Below are positions 8,915 to 16,768 of a stretch of DNA of 38,473 nucleotides, in pieces. Within the stretch, counting starts at the first letter, position 1. Every line of letters begins with the position of its first letter. The notes below the pieces were generated by a model, which was not told the origin of the DNA, ran no database searches, and was given only the letters and a program-made list of their open reading frames with translations. Source of the stretch: Methylomonas koyamae (GTDB taxonomy: Bacteria; Pseudomonadota; Gammaproteobacteria; Methylococcales; Methylomonadaceae); the NCBI RefSeq assembly GCF_001644025.1, contig NZ_LUUK01000221.1, forward strand, positions 1-38,473, read 5' to 3'. The translations under genes and the position numbers were made by a program.

Positions 8915-10234
8915 ATGGAAGTCATGTCCCCGTACGCCAAACCGGCCGACATCGAAAAGTTTTTGTACAAATTGGTGTTGCAACTGCTGATATTTAGCCA
9001 GGGCAGCCACAAATTATTGGAACCCCATTTGGTGACGATAGGCGGCAAGCTCAGAAACGGCGCCAATTTGAACGATTTGATCGGCGACTTGCACTCGGTT
9101 TCCAAAACCCTGCTACATATTTCCAAAACCAAACAGGACGTCAAACCGGAAACGCAAACCTACCCAGCCGCCCAGGACGATTATCTATTAAACCGCCTGG
9201 ACGAACTGCTCGCCGAATCCGAAGTACCGCTACGCTTCCAGCAACATACCACGTCATTGCGGCAACGCATTCGAGAACGCGACGGCGAACAATCCTATCG
9301 AAAAGTTATCGATTCGGCATTCAGCCTGTTGTTGAACGTTCGGGATTTTACCGTTTCCGAACAATCCGGCGTTGATGCGTTCTTATCCGATTTGAGCAAT
9401 CAATTGATCGAGATCGAGCAACAAGCTGAAATCGCCAGCGAAGCGAATCGACTGTCGATCGATAGTCGCGACTCGTTGAATCATTCGATACAACGCCAAG
9501 TTCACGATTTTCAGGATACGATGCGTTCTGTCGACGAATTGAGCAGCGTCAAAAGCAAGACCGGCGAACATCTGGATCGGCTGTTACTACAACTGTTGGA
9601 ACACAAACAGCAAGAAGATGCCAGACAACAAGAAGCCCAGCTGAAGATTGAGACGATGGCACTCAAGCTGATGGAACTGGAATCGGAAACCGAATCGCTA
9701 CGGACCAAACTGAAAATTGAACACGACCGCGCCTTGGGCGATCCGTTGACCGGGCTACCGAACCGCGCCGCCTACAACAACCGGGCCGAAATGGAGCAAA
9801 ACCGGTGGCGCCGCTATCGTTCGCCGTTGTCTCTGGTGATTTGGGATATCGATTATTTCAAGCGCATCAACGATACTTACGGACACAAAGCCGGCGACAA
9901 AACCCTGACCCTGGTTGGTCAATTGCTGGCTAACAATTGTCGCGAAACCGATTTCGTGGCGCGCTATGGCGGCGAAGAGTTCGTGATGTTGATGCCCAAC
10001 ACCAGCGCGCTGCAAGCACTGGAAGTCGCCGAGCATTTGCGGAAAATGATTCAAGGATGCGGCTTTAATTCCAACGGCGAGCAAATCGATCTGACGTTAA
10101 GCTGCGGTATTAGCGCATTCGACAACGACGATACGCACGACGATGTCTTTGTCCGAGCCGACAAGGCCTTGTACCATTCAAAACGCTTGGGCCGCAACCG
10201 ATGCACGGTGTATGCGGCCGAGATTGACAACTAA
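8915..10234 (+). CDS. GGDEF diguanylate cyclase (second of a tandem pair)
   Basis: A second predicted diguanylate cyclase, 439 residues, starting 14 bases after the stop of the first and so almost certainly co-transcribed. Its GGDEF domain (about 275-439) has DPLTGLPNR, LVIWDIDYFKRINDTYGHKAGD, the signature GGEEF at 352-356 and an I-site RETD at 343-346, again five residues upstream. The N-terminal region is helical and soluble, shorter than that of its neighbour and clearly divergent in sequence, ending in a coiled coil (about 225-270). The two genes look like an old duplication in which the catalytic domains stayed alike and the sensory parts diverged. The input signal is unknown. The ATG at 8915 has only a weak ribosome site; translational coupling is plausible. 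Confidence 0.9.
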   Translation: MEVMSPYAKPADIEKFLYKLVLQLLIFSQGSHKLLEPHLVTIGGKLRNGANLNDLIGDLHSVSKTLLHISKTKQDVKPETQTYPAAQDDYLLNRLDELLAESEVPLRFQQHTTSLRQRIRERDGEQSYRKVIDSAFSLLLNVRDFTVSEQSGVDAFLSDLSNQLIEIEQQAEIASEANRLSIDSRDSLNHSIQRQVHDFQDTMRSVDELSSVKSKTGEHLDRLLLQLLEHKQQEDARQQEAQLKIETMALKLMELESETESLRTKLKIEHDRALGDPLTGLPNRAAYNNRAEMEQNRWRRYRSPLSLVIWDIDYFKRINDTYGHKAGDKTLTLVGQLLANNCRETDFVARYGGEEFVMLMPNTSALQALEVAEHLRKMIQGCGFNSNGEQIDLTLSCGISAFDNDDTHDDVFVRADKALYHSKRLGRNRCTVYAAEIDN

Positions 10235-10287
10235 CCGAATCGACTTGTTTGTTTCGACAAAACGGCTAAATTCGGTGGCAATAACGA

Positions 10288-10974
10288 TTACGCGTAACTT
10301 ACCGTTCTCGTAAACTTTTGAAATAGAGCTACCGGCTCCAAGCAACGATCGAAAATACCGATTGCCTCGTCGCAGGAAATGACTTCCTGCTGGCTATCCA
10401 GGATAAAATTCGCCAAACTTAATATACATTGCCAATGGCAGGAGTTTTCGACGAAACGGAAAGCCTGTTCCAGCAATTCCTGCATTTTTTCTTCGCGCTG
10501 AGCTTTGGAAGCGATGAAACATTCCAAATACCCTTCGGCTTTTTCCAAGTCGCTGTAACCGCCGTAATTATGTAGGGCTTCAAAACTCATTAGACCCAGG
10601 TTGAAAACCTCGTCGTCTCGAATAGCCACATATTTAGCTTCGGCCAAAGGCCCGACCAATAAGTTGACGACATCGGCTTCGTAAGCCCTTTGACAACTAT
10701 GCTGATAGGGTTCGTCGGAAAATGTGGCGAAACTTTCCAGCACCGCTATCGGCAAATTTTGAATTAAATTGCCATCGACGACTTTGGCGGTAAAGTATCG
10801 ACTATCGAGACTGGGACGTTTAAGTTGGATTTCGAAAAATACCGGGGGTAATTGTTTTTGGCGATTGCCTAAATGTATCGCGGCGGCATGCCCCGCTTCA
10901 TGGAAAGCCGTCCGCCGATTTAGCTCGTTGGGATGAACAAACGCGGACTTAGTAGAGCAAAAGTTCCGTTCCAT
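10288..10974 (-). CDS. Stand-alone peptidase M41-like protein (HEAGH)
   Basis: A 228-residue protein resembling only the protease domain of FtsH, without the AAA+ ATPase and without membrane helices. The zinc-binding motif HEAGH is within TAFHEAGHAAAIHL near the N terminus. The later LLVGPLAEAKYV and GYSDLEKAEGYL match the FtsH pattern of a GGR-x-AE helix followed by the third metal ligand (the D in YSDLEKA). The ATG at 10974 is preferred over an in-frame codon 42 bases upstream because GAGG lies 6 bases before it. Metallopeptidase activity is inferred from the motif. It is convergent with the second cyclase gene and downstream of the GH17 gene on the same strand. Substrate and role are unknown. 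Confidence 0.65.
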   Translation of the reverse strand: MERNFCSTKSAFVHPNELNRRTAFHEAGHAAAIHLGNRQKQLPPVFFEIQLKRPSLDSRYFTAKVVDGNLIQNLPIAVLESFATFSDEPYQHSCQRAYEADVVNLLVGPLAEAKYVAIRDDEVFNLGLMSFEALHNYGGYSDLEKAEGYLECFIASKAQREEKMQELLEQAFRFVENSCHWQCILSLANFILDSQQEVISCDEAIGIFDRCLEPVALFQKFTRTVSYA

Positions 10975-11108
10975 AAGTAACCTCGTCCAAAAAAAGATGC
11001 GGCACTGAGGCCGCATTGAGGAAGGATATTAAACTCTTTACCCTTTAGGAGAGGGAGCGCATACAAGAGTTGCACATAGTTTATTGGCATCCTCTCGATT
11101 TGGAAATG

Positions 11109-11136
11109 TGACAAATTGCCGCGCGGCAAACTGTCA
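11109..11136. promoter_or_regulatory. Palindrome between the GH17 and M41-like genes
   Basis: A 28-base inverted repeat: TGACA (11109-11113), AA, the perfect 14-bp palindrome TTGCCGCGCGGCAA (11116-11129), AC, and TGTCA (11132-11136). It lies 135 bases upstream of the M41-like start and 50 bases after the GH17 stop on the minus strand. It may be a protein-binding operator or an RNA hairpin ending the GH17 transcript; there is no T-run to decide. Confidence 0.4.
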
Positions 11137-11186
11137 CTCGATCCGCGTCAAAAATTACTTCGCACACGGTTAGGCCGGAATCAATG

Positions 11187-12881
11187 TCATTCGGCGCGGT
11201 GACGATTGGTCCAGAACGGCAGCGACAACGTTACCAAGCAACCTAACCAGCTCAAGAGTTGCCGGTTATATAAGGTATATTCCAACGCGACCGGTAAACC
11301 TGCGGACAATCCAGGATGGGCCTGGATAAAATCTCGGCCGCCCAAGAAGGCCATAGCTTCTCCAAAGACCATCGCCAAACAGGCTAGCATCAGGGAATAA
11401 GCGATCAGCGGATCGCGCCGACGACCTAAATTCCAACCGATTAATTGATCGAAAGACAATAGCTGACGATTGATCTTGCCGTGCGCCAGCCACTGACAAG
11501 CCATCAAACCCAGGATACCGAGCGCGGGTATTGCAAACTGTTCGATTGGAAAACTCAAATATCGGCCGTGAAAAGCCAAACCGTATGTTTTATAGAACGC
11601 CAAACCGATAAACAGCATATACGCGGTGCGCAAGATATTGGCCATTCCGAAATCGCCGGCTTTATCGCGTAAAATCGCCGAACAACGATACAACAACGCG
11701 GCCGCCAAACCGGTATTGGCAAGCGTGATAACCACGGTATAGGCGCGTTGCCAAACGCTATAACTGGTATACCAAAGAAAGTCGGCCAAACCCACCAAAC
11801 AGGCGGCAAACACTTGGGCCAACGCCAAAAACAAAATCAAGCGACTAATAGGCAACGTCGCCAGTGAATTTCGAAAAAGCCCAGCCGCCAACAGCAGCAA
11901 TAACGAGGCGAGCGCATAAGTAATCGGCCAATCCGGGTTTTCGTAAACCGGTCCGGTCAACGGAAACACCGGCTCCCTATCGACCGACAACAAACCCCAA
12001 TTGGCGCCGACCACGCCTTCCAGCTCGCTTTTCCAGGGTTGGTTGAAGGCTTCCACGATGTTGTAGTCGAAGCCGTGCCGATTGGCGACCTGTATCATGC
12101 CGCGAATGAACTTGGCTTCGTTGACCACGCCGGGTACCGCCATGCCCCGTTGCCGCCCGGCGCTGGGCCAGCCCGACTCGCCAATTAATATCGGTTTGCC
12201 CGGTGCCACGCCGCGCGCTTCGTTTTCGACTTGGCGAACGATCTTTTCCAAATGCTGGGAGGCATTATCGACCGAAATCGGCTCGTCCTCCCAATAGGGC
12301 AAAATATGGATGGTGATGAAATCCACCTCGGCGAACAACTTGGGATGCTTCATATACATCGACCACACATCGGCGTAAGACACCGGTTGCTTGACCGCCC
12401 GCTTCACCTCGCGGATGTAGCCGATCAGCCGATCCACGTCCAACTCGCCGCGCAGCAGCACCTCGTTACCGACAATCACCCGTTTCACCACATCCGGATT
12501 GGCGTTGGCGGATTGGATCAACGCATCGACTTCCTTGCGGTTATCCTTATAACCTCCGCCTATCCAGGCGCCTTGTATCATTTTCAAGCCGGATTTGCGG
12601 GCCAAATCCGGCGTCGGCTGCAAACCGCCCAGACTCGAATAGGTGCGGATGGTTTCGGTCTTATCGGCCACCACCTGCAAATCTTCTTCGACGTGTTCGG
12701 CGAGCGGATAAATCTCTTCTAGGGGACTATAGCCCTCGCGGAATGGCGCGAACGACAAACTGCGCAGTTTGCCGGAAGGCACGTCGGTACCCGCGTCTTG
12801 CGGGCGATTGGACAACCAGTCGTAACCGCCGTGAACGGCAAGTATCAACAATAGGAACAGCAGGATTCTGGAGCTGGGCAT
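11187..12881 (-). CDS. Membrane-anchored glycoside hydrolase family 17 protein
   Basis: A 564-residue protein with an N-terminal signal-anchor (residues 4-18), a GH17 (beta-1,3-glucan-acting) domain at about 38-320 and seven or so TM helices from about 328 to the end. The acid/base glutamate is E140 in VIVGNEVLLRG and the nucleophile E235 in ILIGESGWPSAG. The fusion of a periplasmic GH17 domain to a polytopic membrane region resembles bacterial proteins of the NdvB/NdvC type that transfer or remodel beta-glucans, so a role in periplasmic or exported glucan processing is inferred. No partner GT2 synthase is in the window. It is divergent from the multicopper oxidase gene at 13111, with 229 bases between starts. 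Confidence 0.82.
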   Translation of the reverse strand: MPSSRILLFLLLILAVHGGYDWLSNRPQDAGTDVPSGKLRSLSFAPFREGYSPLEEIYPLAEHVEEDLQVVADKTETIRTYSSLGGLQPTPDLARKSGLKMIQGAWIGGGYKDNRKEVDALIQSANANPDVVKRVIVGNEVLLRGELDVDRLIGYIREVKRAVKQPVSYADVWSMYMKHPKLFAEVDFITIHILPYWEDEPISVDNASQHLEKIVRQVENEARGVAPGKPILIGESGWPSAGRQRGMAVPGVVNEAKFIRGMIQVANRHGFDYNIVEAFNQPWKSELEGVVGANWGLLSVDREPVFPLTGPVYENPDWPITYALASLLLLLAAGLFRNSLATLPISRLILFLALAQVFAACLVGLADFLWYTSYSVWQRAYTVVITLANTGLAAALLYRCSAILRDKAGDFGMANILRTAYMLFIGLAFYKTYGLAFHGRYLSFPIEQFAIPALGILGLMACQWLAHGKINRQLLSFDQLIGWNLGRRRDPLIAYSLMLACLAMVFGEAMAFLGGRDFIQAHPGLSAGLPVALEYTLYNRQLLSWLGCLVTLSLPFWTNRHRAE

Positions 12882-13065
12882 GATAGCGATGAAATCAGTG
12901 AAGAAGGCCGGATCGGCTAGTAATTTGCTAGCGTCGTGGAATTATAAAGGGCATTGTTTGGTTTGCGAAAACCGCATCTATCCAAGCGGCTCCGGTAATA
13001 AAGAATTGCTGTACTTTGCCTATGGGTTCTGGTTACAGTATCGCGCTTTTCTAATGTTTTTGGCC

Positions 13066-13079
13066 GCCACCCGGGTGGC
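13066..13079. promoter_or_regulatory. 14-bp perfect palindrome upstream of the first multicopper oxidase
   Basis: GCCACCCGGGTGGC is a perfect inverted repeat ending 31 bases before the start codon at 13111, in the divergent region shared with the GH17 gene. Its position in the expected 5' leader or core promoter makes it a candidate operator or leader hairpin. I cannot name a regulator. Confidence 0.35.
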
Positions 13080-13110
13080 TAGATAGTCGTCTGCTTTATG
13101 AGGTTTTTCT

Positions 13111-14835
13111 ATGCATAAAAAGGTTATCCCCATGCTGTGTGGGGCTCTGCTGCTGCCGTTGTCTCCGCTGGCTCTAGCGGTCGCCGACAAGCTGCCGAGC
13201 TCGACCAGCGTTAAATTGGGTGCGGCAGAGGAAGTTTGTTCGGAATTTACCGATGCCAAATGGCGTGACGCGCAAGTGATCGACGGTGTGGAAATACAAG
13301 AATCACGGATGTGTAACCCAGATAATCCCGCCGAGGTCGCGGCCTTCGTCAAAGGCACCAACAATATATCGATGGCGACGCTGATGGAAACACAGTTGGC
13401 CGCCGACGCGCTGACTGTCAGCAACGATATGGACGGCGACGGCGATCCCGACCATTACATCATCAAGCTGGAAATCGCCGAACTGAACGGCCATTCGCCC
13501 GACATGCGCGAACCGACCACCACTTTCGACATCGCGCCCGGCATTCAACCGACCTTCTGGGTATTCGCGCCGAAAACTCGCGACATGTCGACACTGAGTC
13601 TTTACGAACCCATCGCCAACCCTCTGCTTAGAGCGCCATCGCCGACGATCAGGGTCGAGCAGGGCGACATTGTCTGGATCGTACTGGAAAACAATCATTA
13701 CTTTCCGCACTCCATCCATTTGCACGGCATCGACCATCCCTACATGGATCATAGCGGCGAAGGCAACGACGGCGTCGGTCAAACCAGCCAAATGGACGTG
13801 TTGCCCGGCCAAAGCAAAACTTACGTGATCAAGCCGCGCCAACCCGGCACGATGTATTACCATTGCCACGTCCAGCCGCACGTCCACATTCCGATGGGTT
13901 TGCAAGGCATTTTCGTCGTCGAGGAAAACCGGCCGAACAACTGGGTGCAAGTTTTCAACGTCGGCAACGGCCAGGTTCGCCATCCTTCGGTCGCCGTCAA
14001 GGAAAAGTACGCGGCCGAATACGACTTACACTACCAGTCCGCCGACAAGGAATTGCACGAAATGGCTCGGTCGGCCAATGATCCGCGCCTATTGGCGCGC
14101 CGCTTGAATCAGGAATACGACATCACCGATGCCAAGCCCGATTACTTCATGCTGAACGGGCGCTCGTTTCCGTACACCTTGCGGGAATCGTTGATTCTGA
14201 TGGAAGAAAACAAAAAGGTGAAACTGCGGGTTCTCAACGGTCATGAAGAAGCCTTCGCGCTGCACATACACGGCCACAAGCCGATGGTGACGCACTACGA
14301 CGGCGTCGATAACGGCCCGTCTTCCTACATCAAACGCGATGTACACGGCATGGTGCCGGCGCAACGTCTGGATTTGGAACTGAACGGCGTCGACGACGGC
14401 CTGAATAGCTTCGGTCAAGGCGTGTGGATGTTCCACGACCACGTCGAAAAATCGTTCACGACCAACGGCATGGGCGAGGGCGGCGACATCAGCTTGGTCG
14501 TCTACAAAGGGTTCATGGACGAACGGGGCATACCCAAAGTTCACGGCATGAGTCTGGCGCCTTATTTCACCAAGGAATTCTGGCAAGGCAAATTTCCGGC
14601 CTGGCAAGATTACGACGCCTGGAAAAGTTTAGGCTTGCCGGAAATCACCACTAAAAAGCAGGCCGCTTTCGTGCCGCCCCCGCCGGTAGCGCCGAAAACC
14701 GACGCAACGGCGCAACCGACCGGCTCGGACACGTCGTTCTTCGGTCAACTGTTTAACGGTATTCTGCTTGGCGGCTTGCTGTACGCGGCTTACATCAACC
14801 GCGAACGCATCCTGTCGATGTTCGCCAAAAAATAA
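13111..14835 (+). CDS. Two-domain multicopper oxidase with type 1 copper in domain 1 and a C-terminal membrane anchor
   Basis: Exported copper enzyme of 574 residues. Signal peptide at 1-24. Four H-x-H motifs for the trinuclear cluster are present: HLH 203-205, HCH 251-253, HIH 385-387 and HDH 442-444. The type 1 copper set (C252, H257, M262 in HCHVQPHVHIPM) is in the first cupredoxin domain; the second domain has D443 where the cysteine would be. This is the arrangement of two-domain oxidases of the type C class, not of CueO or laccase. Before domain 1 is a D-rich loop (NDMDGDGDPD, 105-114) that looks like a calcium site, plus C43 and C68 that could pair. A Pro/Ala/Thr linker (about 521-540) leads to a hydrophobic segment (about 548-562) followed by basic residues: a C-terminal anchor. 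GAGG lies 8 bases before the ATG. Substrate unknown. Confidence 0.85.
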   Translation: MHKKVIPMLCGALLLPLSPLALAVADKLPSSTSVKLGAAEEVCSEFTDAKWRDAQVIDGVEIQESRMCNPDNPAEVAAFVKGTNNISMATLMETQLAADALTVSNDMDGDGDPDHYIIKLEIAELNGHSPDMREPTTTFDIAPGIQPTFWVFAPKTRDMSTLSLYEPIANPLLRAPSPTIRVEQGDIVWIVLENNHYFPHSIHLHGIDHPYMDHSGEGNDGVGQTSQMDVLPGQSKTYVIKPRQPGTMYYHCHVQPHVHIPMGLQGIFVVEENRPNNWVQVFNVGNGQVRHPSVAVKEKYAAEYDLHYQSADKELHEMARSANDPRLLARRLNQEYDITDAKPDYFMLNGRSFPYTLRESLILMEENKKVKLRVLNGHEEAFALHIHGHKPMVTHYDGVDNGPSSYIKRDVHGMVPAQRLDLELNGVDDGLNSFGQGVWMFHDHVEKSFTTNGMGEGGDISLVVYKGFMDERGIPKVHGMSLAPYFTKEFWQGKFPAWQDYDAWKSLGLPEITTKKQAAFVPPPPVAPKTDATAQPTGSDTSFFGQLFNGILLGGLLYAAYINRERILSMFAKK

Positions 14836-14843
14836 TGCTGCAC

Positions 14844-14868
14844 GGCTCCGAGCGCCTCGCTCGGAGCC
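14844..14868. terminator. Convergent bidirectional hairpin between two multicopper oxidase genes
   Basis: A perfect 11-bp stem GGCTCCGAGCG (14844-14854) with CGCTCGGAGCC (14858-14868) and a CCT loop, filling the 42 bases between the two convergent stop codons. It probably ends both transcripts. T-runs are lacking on both sides. Confidence 0.65.
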
Positions 14869-14877
14869 ACTCCCGCG

Positions 14878-16530
14878 TCAATAAACGTAAAACTGCCGCA
14901 TCATCCCCAAATCCTCGTGCTCGAGGTTATGGCAGTGGTAAAGAAACAAGCCTTTATAATCCTGAAACGGTTTGGCGATTTCCACGACTTCTCCCGGCAT
15001 CACCAGCACCGTATCTTTCCAACCGCTGTCGATAAATCCGTCCTTGACGCTGGCGTAGCCATCGGTATCGGCGGCATGTCGGGACAGAATCTGATATTGC
15101 TGGCCGTGTAGATGAATCGGATGGGCCATATTCATCATCGCTCCTCCCATTCCCCCCATATCATGCTCGGGGTTCGGGTCTGCGTCGCCTCCATGCCGCA
15201 TACCGCCCATCATACCCATGCCGCCACGGTGACCGCCGCGGGAATGGTCGTGAAAAATCCGGATCTTCTTGATCGATCCCAACGGTACTTTCTCGGCTTC
15301 CACGACCCTGTCCATCGCAAACGACATGCCGTTCAATAGCGGCCGCATCGGCTGCATCGAAAGCGCGATCGGCAGCGGGCTATCGGCATTGTCGGTGTCG
15401 GCGGCGGTCAAGCGCCGGAACGGCACCAGTTTTTCCGGCAATTTCGGCGAATCGGAGACTTTTTCGGTAACTTCGAATACCGCGATTGGAAATTTAGCGC
15501 CTTGGTGTATACCGCCGTGCATCATGCCTCCGTGCCCCATCCGTTCGTACATCGCCGGCATCGCCCCGCTGTACGGCAGACTATATAGCGTCAATTTCGA
15601 TCCGACCGCGCGGCCGCTGAAGTCCAGCCACAAATCGATACGCTCGCCAGGCGCCAACATCAGATAGGGCCGGGTTTCCGGCCGGGCCAGTAAACCGGCG
15701 TCGGTAGCGATGGCGGTCAGCGGCGTGCCGTCGTCCCAGCCCAGCTTATAAATTCGGGAATTGGACCCGTTCAAGGCCCTGAACCGATAGGCCCTGGATT
15801 TGACTTGAAACCCGGCGCTCGGCTTGCCGTTGACTAGAATCGTATCGCCGAGAAAGCCCATCATCCGTTGCGGCATGCCGTGTACATAACGGAGCTGGTT
15901 GCGGTTGTCGAAGCTTCGATCTTGTATCACCAGCGGTAGGTCGTAGTCTCCGTCCGGCAAATCCAACTTGGCTTCCTCGACGTCCCGGACCACGATCAAC
16001 CCCGACAATCCCCGATAGACCTGCTCGGCGGTCAGATTATGCGCGTGCGAGTGGTAAAAACTGGTGCCGGCCGGGTTACGTACTTCGAACTCGTACACAT
16101 ACTGCCCGCCCGGCGCTATCGTATACATCGGGTGGCCGTCGCTGCTTTGCGGAACATGCAAGCCGTGCCAATGTATGATTGTGGCCTCGCTAAGCTGATT
16201 GGTGAAATAAACCCGTACTTTCTGGCCCTGCTGGAGGTTCAAAATCGGCCCAAGGTAGTTGTTGGGCAATTGCACGAGGCTATTCGCCGGGCCCTTGCGC
16301 ACAGTACCGAAAAATTTCTGCACCGCCGTCGCCGGTCCTTGGTTCAATATCTCGACCCGAGCGAGCTTGGCCGTGAAGTCCAGCTCGACGTCCGGATGGA
16401 AACCGGCCGTCGGGGCATTTCGAAGCGTCTCGGCACTCACCCATCGCGGACAAGCCGCCCACGCACCGCCCAGGGCGGAATACTTTAAAAACCGGCGTCT
16501 GCCGGCGTCGATAGACATGGATGTACCCAT
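14878..16530 (-). CDS. CueO/CopA-like three-domain multicopper oxidase, Tat-exported
   Basis: A 550-residue periplasmic multicopper oxidase. The N terminus GRRRFLKYSALGGAWAA is a twin-arginine signal, as expected for an enzyme exported with copper bound. Motifs in order: HWH 120-122, HSH 160-162, HLH 473-475 and HCH 532-534, the last extended to HCHNLEHEDLGM with H538 and M543, so the type 1 site is complete and in the last domain. Two Met/His/Gly-rich insertions (about 324-342 and 429-470) resemble the methionine-rich copper-binding segment of CueO. Copper(I) oxidation and copper tolerance are the inferred role. The start at 16530 has GGGGGG 5 bases upstream; an in-frame ATG four codons later is possible. 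It is convergent with the gene at 13111. Confidence 0.9.
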   Translation of the reverse strand: MGTSMSIDAGRRRFLKYSALGGAWAACPRWVSAETLRNAPTAGFHPDVELDFTAKLARVEILNQGPATAVQKFFGTVRKGPANSLVQLPNNYLGPILNLQQGQKVRVYFTNQLSEATIIHWHGLHVPQSSDGHPMYTIAPGGQYVYEFEVRNPAGTSFYHSHAHNLTAEQVYRGLSGLIVVRDVEEAKLDLPDGDYDLPLVIQDRSFDNRNQLRYVHGMPQRMMGFLGDTILVNGKPSAGFQVKSRAYRFRALNGSNSRIYKLGWDDGTPLTAIATDAGLLARPETRPYLMLAPGERIDLWLDFSGRAVGSKLTLYSLPYSGAMPAMYERMGHGGMMHGGIHQGAKFPIAVFEVTEKVSDSPKLPEKLVPFRRLTAADTDNADSPLPIALSMQPMRPLLNGMSFAMDRVVEAEKVPLGSIKKIRIFHDHSRGGHRGGMGMMGGMRHGGDADPNPEHDMGGMGGAMMNMAHPIHLHGQQYQILSRHAADTDGYASVKDGFIDSGWKDTVLVMPGEVVEIAKPFQDYKGLFLYHCHNLEHEDLGMMRQFYVY

Positions 16531-16768
16531 GAGTTCCCCCCTTCCTCGTTGTGATTGGCTTAATCGATAAGCTCTCGTTATTGACGCCGACCATACTCTT
16601 TTTCCTACCCCTAAACAACGCCCTATTACGCCAACCGAGTCCCTTACCCCGAAAGGTCACAATCCGGATTTGGGTGTTAGAATGCTTGGCTGGGGGCGAT
16701 CTCTAATCACCGACCGCGCGGCAAAGCGCCCATCGCGGCGGTGCCGGAATCTAAGCAAAGAGGAAATT

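Noticed and set aside
10288..10974. FtsH itself
   Set aside because: There is no AAA+ domain, no Walker motif and no TM helix; only the protease-like part is present.
16670..16768. N-terminal extension of the UPF0182 protein
   Set aside because: The upstream 33 codons give an Arg-rich leader without a ribosome site; AGAGGAAATT before 16769 and the helix that follows fit a true start.
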